A stretch of 64,000 nt of DNA from NCBI RefSeq assembly GCF_009469615.1, contig NZ_SSXX01000008.1:62001-126000 (forward strand). The letters run 5' to 3'. Source of the DNA: Dechloromonas sp. H13 (GTDB lineage: Bacteria > Pseudomonadota > Gammaproteobacteria > Burkholderiales > Rhodocyclaceae). A program made the translations under genes and the position numbers. Under the pieces are notes generated by a model that made no database searches, had not been told where the DNA came from, and saw nothing but the letters and a program-made list of their open reading frames with translations. Shown here piece after piece: positions 11,742 through 19,317 of the stretch (position 1 is the first letter of the stretch; the number at the start of each line of letters is the position of its first letter).

Positions 11742-13139
11742 TTATATTTTTTGTGCGGCGAGCTTTTCCAGCACCCTGGCGCGGCCGATCAGCGCGATCA
11801 CCGCGTCGACCGATGGCGTCTGCGCCTGGCCGGTCAGGATCACGCGCAGCGGCATCGCCAGGCGGGGCATCTTGAGACCGTGCCTGGCCACCGTCTCCTT
11901 GATCAGGGCGGCGATGGCCGGCACTTCCCAGGCGACTTCGGCGATGCCGGCGGCAAAGTCCGCCAGCGCCGGACGCGCTTCATCCGCGAGATGCTGGGCC
12001 AGCAGTTCGGGCGCCGGGTGGATGTCGACATAGAAGCCCTCGACGGCATCGGCCAGCACGTTCAGCGTATTGCTGCGGTCGACGTAGAGGGCGACGGCCT
12101 TTTCGAGATCGGGGCCGTCGGCGGTGGCGACGCCGCGCGCGGCAAGGCGCGACTGCACCCTGGCCGCCAGTTCGGCCGCCGGCATCTGTTTCATGTAGTG
12201 CTGGTTCAGCCACAGCAGTTTCTCGGTATTGAACTGGGCGGCCGAGGCGGTGATATGGTCAAGATCGAACCATTCGACGAACTGCTGGCGCGAGAAGACC
12301 TCGTCGTCGCCATGCGACCAGCCGAGGCGGGCCAGGTAGTTGATCACCGCGGCCGGCAGATAGCCGTCGTCGTCGTACTGCATCACGGAAACCGCTCCGT
12401 GCCGCTTCGACAGCTTGGCCCCGTCGTCGCCGAGGATCATCGACAGATGGGCATACTGCGGAATGTCGGCGCCCAGCGCCTGGAGGATGTTGATCTGGCG
12501 TGGCGTGTTGTTGACGTGGTCGTCGCCGCGGATGACGTGGGTGATGCCCATGTCCCAGTCGTCGACGCAGACGCAGAAATTGTAGGTCGGCGTGCCGTCG
12601 GCGCGGGCGATGATCAGGTCGTCGAGTTCGCCGTTGGCGAATTCGATGCGTCCCTTGACCTGGTCGTCCCAGGCGACGACGCCGTCCTTCGGGTTGCGGA
12701 AACGGACGACCGGCGGCACGTCGGCCGGCGGCACGGGCAGCGTCTTGCCCGGTTCCGGACGCCAGCGGCCGTCGTAGCGCGGCTTCTCCTTGCGCGCTTC
12801 CTGCTCGGCGCGCAAGGCATCGAGTTCCTCGCGTGTCGTGTAGCAATGATAGGCGGTGCCGGCGGCCAGCATCTGCCGGATCACCTCCTTGTAGCGGTCC
12901 ATGCGCTGCATCTGGTAGAACGGCCCCTCGTCGTGTTCGAGACCCAGCCACTGCATGCCGTCGAGAATCGCCTGGACGGCCTCCGGCGTCGACCGCGCCA
13001 CGTCGGTATCCTCGATGCGCAGGATGAAAGTGCCGCCGTGGCGGCGCGCGAATGCCCATGAGAACAGCGCGGTGCGGGCGCCGCCGATGTGCAGGTAACC
13101 GGTGGGACTGGGGGCGAAACGGGTGCGAACGGGCTTCAT
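11742..13139 (-). CDS. gltX: glutamyl-tRNA synthetase
   Basis: A 465-aa class I aminoacyl-tRNA synthetase of normal length. The HIGH motif appears as [10 protein letters not shown] (residues about 17-26) and the KMSKS motif as KLSKRHGA. It attaches glutamate to tRNA-Glu in the cytoplasm. The gene ends just upstream of the tRNA cluster promoter on the same strand. Confidence 0.96.
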   Translation of the reverse strand: MKPVRTRFAPSPTGYLHIGGARTALFSWAFARRHGGTFILRIEDTDVARSTPEAVQAILDGMQWLGLEHDEGPFYQMQRMDRYKEVIRQMLAAGTAYHCYTTREELDALRAEQEARKEKPRYDGRWRPEPGKTLPVPPADVPPVVRFRNPKDGVVAWDDQVKGRIEFANGELDDLIIARADGTPTYNFCVCVDDWDMGITHVIRGDDHVNNTPRQINILQALGADIPQYAHLSMILGDDGAKLSKRHGAVSVMQYDDDGYLPAAVINYLARLGWSHGDDEVFSRQQFVEWFDLDHITASAAQFNTEKLLWLNQHYMKQMPAAELAARVQSRLAARGVATADGPDLEKAVALYVDRSNTLNVLADAVEGFYVDIHPAPELLAQHLADEARPALADFAAGIAEVAWEVPAIAALIKETVARHGLKMPRLAMPLRVILTGQAQTPSVDAVIALIGRARVLEKLAAQKI

Positions 13140-13191
13140 GAAAGGCGGAATCCGGATGAAAACGAAGGCGCATATTCTATCCGACCCGCGT

Positions 13192-13220
13192 TTGACCCGC
13201 TTCGGGACTTGTGGTTAAAT
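13192..13220 (+). promoter_or_regulatory. sigma70 promoter of tRNA-Val
   Basis: TTGACC, 17 bases, TTAAAT, then a GC-rich discriminator. The expected start is about 8 bases before the mature tRNA at 13236. Confidence 0.75.
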
Positions 13221-13235
13221 GCGCGCCTCCTGAGC

Positions 13236-13310
13236 GGGCGGTTAGCTCAGCGGTAGAGCACTGCCTTCACACGGCAGGGGTCACTGGTTCGATCCCAGTA
13301 CCGCCCACCA
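13236..13310 (+). tRNA. tRNA-Val(CAC); attachment-site gene of the transposon
   Basis: A 75-nt tRNA. Acceptor stem GGGCGGT pairs with ACCGCCC, anticodon stem-loop CTGCCTTCACACGGCAG gives CAC, the T-arm is ACTGGTTCGATCCCAGT, and CCA is encoded. The gene is intact. The Tn7-like element begins 28 bases after its end, which separates it from its terminator (now at 49531-49560). Confidence 0.97.
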
Positions 13311-13333
13311 AAGCCAGGACAAGCAATCGAACA

Positions 13334-13338
13334 TTCAG
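13334..13338. repeat. target-site duplication, left copy (TTCAG)
   Basis: TTCAG directly precedes the TGTGCC terminus and is repeated directly after GGCACA at 49527-49531. Five bases is the duplication length made by Tn7-family transposition. Confidence 0.92.
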
Positions 13339-13387
13339 TGTGCCGTAAAGCATAAAGTGGCCACCAGGCCAGTAAATGCTTTATTTC
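13339..13387. repeat. left transposon end with two TnsB-type sites in opposite orientation
   Basis: Site L1 (13345-13363) reads GTAAAGCATAAAGTGGCCA. Site L2 (13367-13387), read on the minus strand, is GAAATAAAGCATTTACTGGCC. The two face each other, forming an imperfect inverted repeat. A weaker L2-like copy may lie near 13435-13452. In Tn7 the sites within one end all point the same way, so the inverted L2 is unusual. Confidence 0.75.
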
Positions 13388-13470
13388 ACGATAGGACACA
13401 TTTTGGTTTATCGGGTTTCCCGATGTAGAGTCGAAAGTTTTGCTTCGATTTCTTCAAAATCAAGATGCAA

Positions 13471-13505
13471 AAAAACGGAACCAATTTGGTTCCGTTTTGC
13501 TTTTG
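13471..13505. terminator. bidirectional terminator after tniQ
   Basis: CGGAACC and GGTTCCG form a hairpin with an A-run on one side and TTTTGCTTTT on the other. On the minus strand it ends the tnsAB-tnsC-tniQ transcript. On the plus strand it is the first terminator met by transcription from tRNA-Val, replacing the one displaced by insertion. Confidence 0.85.
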
Positions 13506-13520
13506 AGCTGCCGAATTTGT

Positions 13521-14795
13521 TTAGTCGTTCGCCGCGATGGCTTTGGCTACTTGCCGGTAGGTATGGCGAATGGTCTTCAAGTCGCCATCCAGCTGCTGCC
13601 AGACCTCCCGAGCACTAATGCCTTCGTATTCGGCATCCAGTCGCTCTCGAATCAGCTCACCTACTTCGGCCTGTAGACGGGCTTCCTTAGCTTCCTTCAG
13701 GGCTGCTTGGTGGCGACGATAACGGTCTGCAATGGCTCGAGCTTCGGTATTGGCTCGCAGATAAAGCAGCTTGTGTTCAACACCGGTACGCTGGCACGCT
13801 TCTGCCAAGGTAATCGGCACCTCCTCTGCCAGTATCCCGTGCAATTGTTGGCGAATAGCCTCCCAATCTAATTCACGAGACTGAATTCCCTTGCGCGGCG
13901 AAGTGGAAAGTTGCATCGCAAACTGCACCGGTTCGGTTGGCAATTTCCAGTTTGCGAGCTCGCCGGCGTAGAGCTTTTCTAGGCTAATCCCACCATGAAG
14001 CGCAATGCTGAGCCAGGCCGGTAGCGTCGGCAGTCCGCCTTTCCGGAGCCAATGCCAAACACCGCTTTTGGAGAGGTTGAGCTCCTGAGCAAAGGCCGCC
14101 GCATTGCCGTCGGCCATTTTTTCAATGATGGTTTCAAGCAGTTTGGTAACGCCGTCGCTAGCAATTCGCGGTGGTTTGGCCAGCATCTGCCCTACTTGCC
14201 GGGCACTCCAGAGCGCTTGTGGCGTGGCAGCTTCTGTTTCGGCATCCCCCAAAAATCCGCCGCACGAAGTGCAATAGCCCACAACCACAGTGGTGGCGCG
14301 ATTGCGCACATTCGATTTGCCACAATGCGGGCACTCAGAACGCAGCCCGACCTTGTGGCGAAGGCAGGCAGTTACCGGCGCAAAATCCCAGCAGAGGCGC
14401 AGATATGGCGATTGCTGATGTGCCCGGTCTTCAGTCAGGCAGCAGGGACACCAGCGGTCAGAGGCCGGGGTCAAACCCGGATTGGAAATCAGATGGCGCC
14501 ATGGCACCAAGGTGAGATGGTCCAGGTTGGCAATGCCGGTCAGCTCCGCCAGCCATACTGCCCACTGTTCTGTTTCAGTGGACATCCCGCCGAACGAGCG
14601 GCGGAACCACTTGAAATCGTCAGGAATCGGCTGTTCGTAATGCTCAAGCGTCCAGGCCGCCAGGTTGCGCGCAGTCATTCCGTGTGAGTGAGCCAGGCGG
14701 CAGAAGTAGCTGGTCAGGCTTTCGACTTCAGTCGTGCCTTGCCCCATCGGCATAAGGGCATGGAGAGTCGAGCGGGGATTGTTCATGGTGCTCAT
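13521..14795 (-). CDS. tniQ: TniQ/TnsD-family target-site selection protein
   Basis: A 424-aa TniQ-domain protein. The N-terminal part has the usual LTSYFCRLAHSHGM and GIANLDHLTL segments. Zinc-binding cysteines follow (WCPCC near residues 130-134; CPHC and CTSC around 175-202). A helix-turn-helix-like segment LNLSKSGVWHWLRKGGLPTLPAWL lies near residues 245-268, and the rest is a further DNA-binding-type C-terminus. It is longer than the short CRISPR-linked TniQ proteins and shorter than Tn7 TnsD (about 500 aa). As the only TniQ here, it probably recognises the tRNA-Val gene and recruits TnsC. Its ATG overlaps the tnsC stop (TGATG). Confidence 0.88.
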   Translation of the reverse strand: MSTMNNPRSTLHALMPMGQGTTEVESLTSYFCRLAHSHGMTARNLAAWTLEHYEQPIPDDFKWFRRSFGGMSTETEQWAVWLAELTGIANLDHLTLVPWRHLISNPGLTPASDRWCPCCLTEDRAHQQSPYLRLCWDFAPVTACLRHKVGLRSECPHCGKSNVRNRATTVVVGYCTSCGGFLGDAETEAATPQALWSARQVGQMLAKPPRIASDGVTKLLETIIEKMADGNAAAFAQELNLSKSGVWHWLRKGGLPTLPAWLSIALHGGISLEKLYAGELANWKLPTEPVQFAMQLSTSPRKGIQSRELDWEAIRQQLHGILAEEVPITLAEACQRTGVEHKLLYLRANTEARAIADRYRRHQAALKEAKEARLQAEVGELIRERLDAEYEGISAREVWQQLDGDLKTIRHTYRQVAKAIAAND

Positions 14796-15817
14796 CAGGC
14801 AGCTTTCGGGGAACGGACGGTATCCATGGACAGAGAATTACGGTGTAGGCCGGGAGCAATCCGCTCCTCACCCTCAAGGACTTCACGTGTAATCTGGGTA
14901 ACTTGTGCATCGGTCAGCAATGCTGTGCACAAAGCGTCCTCGGACCAACCTTTGCTGGCTACGAGACGGTCTAGGCGCATCAAAACCGCACGCAGGGTGC
15001 CGATACAGCCCAGCGTGGTTTGATGAAATGCCTCGGCGTAGCGCACCAAGTCGAGGTTTTGCAGTGCCGACATGCCCTTGGCCAATTGCTTGAGGCAACC
15101 GTTGAAGCAGCGGACGTCGGCATCCTGGTCGTGTCGATAACGGCTGAAATGAACCACGTGAGCCCGACGTGCCAATTGACCGCTCAGGCTCATCAGGTCA
15201 AACAAGTCGTAGGAACCAAGCAGAACCCATTGCACGCCGTATTCGTTGGAGAGGGACTTCAGCGTATCCAGTTGCTGGGCCAGCCGCGCAGGCGGGCATT
15301 GATTGATGATGTGGGCCGCCTCGTCGACGACGATAAATCGGGTTCCACGATTGCGCAGCGAGCGCTCCACGGCCGTGCGCAGGCCGGACAGGCGGTTGGT
15401 ATTGTTGCCGCGTGGGCGCACAACCTTACCGGTTTCGGGGTCGACGCCATACGCAGTGCGTGGTGCATCCAGTTCGCCCTCCAGTTCATGCAGGATGCGC
15501 TGGTAGAACAAACGCCAGGAGAACTCCTTTTCTCCAGACGCCGGTGCTTCGACACGGATGGCCGGCATGAATCCCGGATTGTTTTCCATCTCACCCGCTT
15601 GTCGTTTTAGCTCTTCCTCGACCAGGAAGTGACCGAGGGTGCTTTTACCGACGCCGGTTGGACCGCAGACAAGAATCAGGTCGGCACTGGAACCAGCGGT
15701 CAGCATCAGTTGGCATTCCTCGATGGTGCAGGCAATCCGAGGATGGCGGATGCGGGCGCCCAGCGTCGGGGTGTTGGCGGTCGAGGTCGGATGGGTGTTT
15801 TGAGTAGTCGTGTTCAT
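14795..15817 (-). CDS. tnsC: TnsC-like AAA+ transposition regulator
   Basis: A 340-aa AAA+ ATPase from the ATG at 15817; a TTG four codons earlier (15829) is also possible. Walker A is GPTGVGKST and Walker B is FIVVDEAAHI, and a sensor-like WVLLGSYDL follows. TnsC/TniB proteins polymerise on DNA and link the target selector (TniQ) to the transposase. The gene lies between tnsAB and tniQ in one minus-strand operon with overlaps or gaps of a few bases. Confidence 0.9.
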   Translation of the reverse strand: MNTTTQNTHPTSTANTPTLGARIRHPRIACTIEECQLMLTAGSSADLILVCGPTGVGKSTLGHFLVEEELKRQAGEMENNPGFMPAIRVEAPASGEKEFSWRLFYQRILHELEGELDAPRTAYGVDPETGKVVRPRGNNTNRLSGLRTAVERSLRNRGTRFIVVDEAAHIINQCPPARLAQQLDTLKSLSNEYGVQWVLLGSYDLFDLMSLSGQLARRAHVVHFSRYRHDQDADVRCFNGCLKQLAKGMSALQNLDLVRYAEAFHQTTLGCIGTLRAVLMRLDRLVASKGWSEDALCTALLTDAQVTQITREVLEGEERIAPGLHRNSLSMDTVRSPKAA

Positions 15818-15831
15818 GATGTGATGCAAAA

Positions 15832-18510
15832 TTAGAAGGTCTCGAATTCCAGGTCGTCCGGTTGCTCAGGGCTGCAAACAGATGACGGGAGCGGTGCATA
15901 GCTCCCCCGTGGTTCGATGTTGATGTCGGTAACGGTCGCAGAGGTCTGATGGCGGAGCTGCGGTTGATACGTCGGGGGCGTGATGGCGCCCAGGCCGATG
16001 TGCTCGTAGAGTTCGCGGTTCTCCTGTTGGCGCTCGAAGGCCAACTTGGCGGCTCCCGCCGGCGTGAAGATGCGCAGAAATTCCTTGAGCCTCTGGGGTG
16101 ACGGTTCTTCGTCATCCGCCAGGGGCAAACGGCCGCACAGTTCGTCCGCAATGAGCTCACGCTCCTTTTCTGTCATCTGGCCGTGACCGACCAGGGCCTT
16201 GCACTGGGCGGCAAACCAGCGCTTGTTAATCTGGACATAAACGGTCGACGCATCCCAGGGGTCATAGCGCACAGGGAGGTATTTGCCGTGCAGCTTCGGG
16301 TCGCGCAGTTCCGGGCACCAATAGTGGAAATGGTTGTGAACCTTGATGCCCCGCTGCCGGTCGACTTTCCGCTCTCCGCGGCGACCTACCGTAGGGCAAG
16401 TCAGGATGAGGAAGTCACGGGTCAGCGTAACAATCCGGTGGGAGCGCTGACCGGCATTGAGCAAACTGCGCTCACAGGCCTCACGTGGTGTCATGCCCAA
16501 GGCTGAATGGATTTCCGTGTCGTAATACTCGAACGCCCAGTATTCCAGGCCGTAATACAGATACTCGAGACACCATTCGGCGAGTCGGGACGGCAGAAAT
16601 TTGCCTGTGGTCTGGCGAACCTTCTTGGTAGCCTTGGTGTTCCCGGCCAGGTTGTGCACATACTCAGTGTGCGCATGCCCGAAGATTCGCTCCATCACCG
16701 CACCATGGCGGGGACGGCCGGCAGGCCGATAGCGCACATGGATACGCATCAACTCGGCAAAGCGGGCAAAATCCTGGCTGCGGAAATCGGCGCCGTTGTC
16801 GACCACGATAAACTGTGGCAACCGGCGATTGCGTCGAACAATGTCGCGCAAAAGCATCATGTTCGAACGATACGATGGCGGGTCAAAGCTCAGGTACATG
16901 CCGACGATGCGGCGGGTGTAGGCATCAATCGCCAGCGACAGCCAAGGACGGCCCAGGCATTTGCCGGTTTTGAGCGAAATCAGCTCAATGTCCAGTTCTG
17001 TATGGTCCATATGCACGTACTGCAAGAATCTGGAACCGTGCGCCGGCGTGTCGGCATACAGAATATGGACAAACTCCCCGTTTTGATAGGCGACGCGATT
17101 GCCATGGCGAGCCTTGTCTGCGGTTTGCTGTGACAGCCCCTTAATGCGGGCAATCAGCGTCGGATACGACGGTGACTCAATTCCTCGTTCTGCACACAAA
17201 ACCTTGAGCTGAAGATGCGTGTGCTTAGCATTGCGGGCGGCGCTAGTGAGATAGTGTTGCCGGATGACGTCTTGCATTGCCACTTCTTGGGCCTCGTCGA
17301 GGCGTGGAATGCGGTTGCCCCGATGGCGCAACCGTGGAACCAGTGCAACCAGTTCGTCGGTCCCTGTCAGTTTGGCTATGGCCAGGGCCTTCAAGTGACG
17401 ACGCTGTGAGCGGTTCGGATTGGTGACGTTTGCCAAACCATTCATCCGGCTCAACGCAATTTTGAGTTCCTCCTCCGTGAAATCAGAGAGGCGGATGGGT
17501 TCCGACTGCTCAGCGCTGCTGGCTACTAGGTCCAGGTTCAAGGCCAGGCGCTCCAGAGTGTCCATCGCAATTTCGACACTGTTGCCATCATCGGATTGCA
17601 AAACGGCTTTACTACCACCCACCATCACGATGGTGAAGGCCTGTTGGTCATAAACCACTCGTGCGCCGACACGGATGTCGACGACGCCGGGAATGGCTTG
17701 GGGAACTGGGCGCAAACGCGCGTGCTCGAACTCCCTCACAGCCGCGTCACGGAAAACCCGGCAATGGTGTGGGTCTTCAAGCGGAGCGACATCGATGTCG
17801 GAGACCAGGAGTCCGTCGGCAATCAGCTTGAAGACATCGTCCGAACGGCAATTGAGCTTCTCGTACAGTTCGGCCAGATAGAGGACTGCATCCTCGGCCA
17901 GTGCGGCATGGATGCTTTGTGCGATATCAACCGGACATGGCGGCGCTGCCGGGTCGAGGTAATCCTCCAGGAGCAGGATGTTCTCGATGCGGCGTTGCGG
18001 AATATCGCGCTCGGTTCGGATGCGATAACCGATGCCACGCTCCGCCAGCCACAGCTCAATCAGCGGTGCTACCCACTGGCCATCCGGGTCGAGTTGATAA
18101 CGCCAAGGATAGCGAGCCGCAAGGCGCTCCATCTTGCTCCATGGTTTGCGTTCCTCGAGCACGACCGAACGCTCGCCAATGATAAGGAAGTCCGGTATGT
18201 GGTCGATTTGGTGGATTTCCCCGTCTGCATCGATAACCTCGAACTTCAGCTGGCAAGGCTGTGGGTAGTATTCCAGTACGTCCTGCTCGTATTCAAAGCT
18301 GACAGCTGCCGGGAACTCGAAATGCCGGCTTTCGGTTTCGACCGTCCGCTGCATTTTTTGGCTCTGGTATGGCGTGATGACATTACCGCCGCCTTTCGAA
18401 CTCACCTGGCGTACAGGTGCATATTTGGCCGCATCAAGGACCAAACGCCGTCCGGCAATAGGAAGCCCAAGGCGGTCGAGCAGTTGCTCCCGCTGGGAAT
18501 TCTCAAGCAT
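15832..18510 (-). CDS. tnsAB: TnsA-TnsB fusion transposase
   Basis: An 892-aa single polypeptide. Residues about 55-125 form a TnsA-type restriction-endonuclease fold: Glu60, then IPDFLI (Asp107), then LEERKP (Glu120, Lys122), the PD-ExK-like set that cuts the 5' strands. Helical DNA-binding regions follow. A DDE/rve integrase core then shows HMDHTELD (Asp502), VVDNGADF (Asp571) and VMERIF (Glu607), which joins 3' ends. TnsA-TnsB fusions are known in some Tn7-like groups and imply cut-and-paste movement. The ATG at 18510 has GAGGT upstream. All key residues appear intact. Confidence 0.92.
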   Translation of the reverse strand: MLENSQREQLLDRLGLPIAGRRLVLDAAKYAPVRQVSSKGGGNVITPYQSQKMQRTVETESRHFEFPAAVSFEYEQDVLEYYPQPCQLKFEVIDADGEIHQIDHIPDFLIIGERSVVLEERKPWSKMERLAARYPWRYQLDPDGQWVAPLIELWLAERGIGYRIRTERDIPQRRIENILLLEDYLDPAAPPCPVDIAQSIHAALAEDAVLYLAELYEKLNCRSDDVFKLIADGLLVSDIDVAPLEDPHHCRVFRDAAVREFEHARLRPVPQAIPGVVDIRVGARVVYDQQAFTIVMVGGSKAVLQSDDGNSVEIAMDTLERLALNLDLVASSAEQSEPIRLSDFTEEELKIALSRMNGLANVTNPNRSQRRHLKALAIAKLTGTDELVALVPRLRHRGNRIPRLDEAQEVAMQDVIRQHYLTSAARNAKHTHLQLKVLCAERGIESPSYPTLIARIKGLSQQTADKARHGNRVAYQNGEFVHILYADTPAHGSRFLQYVHMDHTELDIELISLKTGKCLGRPWLSLAIDAYTRRIVGMYLSFDPPSYRSNMMLLRDIVRRNRRLPQFIVVDNGADFRSQDFARFAELMRIHVRYRPAGRPRHGAVMERIFGHAHTEYVHNLAGNTKATKKVRQTTGKFLPSRLAEWCLEYLYYGLEYWAFEYYDTEIHSALGMTPREACERSLLNAGQRSHRIVTLTRDFLILTCPTVGRRGERKVDRQRGIKVHNHFHYWCPELRDPKLHGKYLPVRYDPWDASTVYVQINKRWFAAQCKALVGHGQMTEKERELIADELCGRLPLADDEEPSPQRLKEFLRIFTPAGAAKLAFERQQENRELYEHIGLGAITPPTYQPQLRHQTSATVTDINIEPRGSYAPLPSSVCSPEQPDDLEFETF

Positions 18511-18564
18511 TTACTGTTACCTCAAAGTAGTTGGGTCTGAGGTATAGGTAGCCTGAGGTGATGT

Positions 18565-18591
18565 GTGACAAAATTGACTTTAATTGGTCAC
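18565..18591. promoter_or_regulatory. short inverted repeat between tnsAB and the divergent small gene
   Basis: GTGAC at 18565 and GTCAC near 18587 form a small inverted repeat in the region between the two divergent genes. CTGAGGT also occurs twice (about 18537 and 18553). These could be an operator or promoter for tnsAB, but the evidence is weak. Confidence 0.3.
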
Positions 18592-18610
18592 CCACGTAAC
18601 CCAGCAAGTC

Positions 18611-18952
18611 ATGCCGTTGAAAATGAGTATAGGTAAAGGACGCCCGCTGTTGCTTGATGCCAAGGCCGGCGACGTAAAACCCCAGTCCCAAGTAATGGAC
18701 GAATGGAGTTTCAAGGCTGAGCTGCTGATTAAGCGGGGAATGCAGCAGCGTACATGGGGCTACCGGGAGTTGGCCGAAGCCCTGAATGCGGTGGGCGTCA
18801 GAGGGAATGGGCCAACCATCAACCGGCGCATCAATCGCGGCAATTTCAATGCAGGATTTTTGCTGGCCTGCCTGTCGGTTTTGGGAAACGGAGCGGACGT
18901 TGTTGAGGCCACCAAGCTGGTTCCAGCTTCTGGCAGTAAGTCCACAGTTTAG
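18611..18952 (+). CDS. small DUF6471-type protein, possible transposon regulator
   Basis: A 113-aa protein from the ATG at 18611; starts at TTG 18584 or ATG 18623 are also possible and none has a clear ribosome site. The core DEWSFKAELLIKRG, then GYRELAEALNAVGV, INRRINRGNF and LLACLSVLG matches the DUF6471 pattern as I remember it, a small helical domain common on mobile elements. It is divergent from tnsAB, the usual place for a regulator. A regulatory role is inferred only from this position and the helical, possibly DNA-binding composition. Confidence 0.65.
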   Translation: MPLKMSIGKGRPLLLDAKAGDVKPQSQVMDEWSFKAELLIKRGMQQRTWGYRELAEALNAVGVRGNGPTINRRINRGNFNAGFLLACLSVLGNGADVVEATKLVPASGSKSTV

Positions 18953-19317
18953 CTGGCCAGAATGCCCAGTAAAATACCCGGAGAAGCTTGTGCTGCAATG
19001 GCTTCGAAGCGTTTTTATGTGCTTCGGCGCTGATTTTTTACAGCTATCCATCCCCTGGCCTCCATTTTGTGGTCTGTTCACAAAATGGCGCCCTGGAGAC
19101 CATGCTCTCCATCAACAGGCTTAAAACGTATTCTCAGTCGGCCTATGCCGTGGGTCCACGATATAACAACAATCGCGGAATTGGAAAGTGATAACCCACT
19201 GTTTTTCTTGGTGACAATTCGATACTTAAGGCTTCCGCTCCGCTTTTCCTTCGGCATTTCGCGTTCCTTTTGGGATAATGCCTACGGTCTACATATGCAA
19301 AAGTTCAGGGTTCTGTG
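18953..19317. other. leader region of the seven-gene defence operon
   Basis: 365 bases without a convincing gene. They contain a perfect 10-bp inverted repeat (19062-19088) and a possible -10 box GATAAT near 19274 with only a weak -35. Confidence 0.5.
19062..19088. promoter_or_regulatory. 10-bp perfect inverted repeat, candidate operator
   Basis: CCATTTTGTG and CACAAAATGG are separated by 7 bases. It has no following T-run, so it is unlikely to be a terminator. Its place ahead of the defence operon suggests a protein-binding site. Confidence 0.45.

Noticed and set aside
11751..13061. Long open frame antisense to gltX
   Set aside because: A shadow frame of an unmistakable glutamyl-tRNA synthetase.
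13236..13400. Integrase-type island (ICE or prophage) using tRNA-Val as attB
   Set aside because: There is no tyrosine or serine integrase and no duplicated tRNA 3' end at the right border; the 5-bp duplication and TGT/ACA termini fit Tn7-type transposition.
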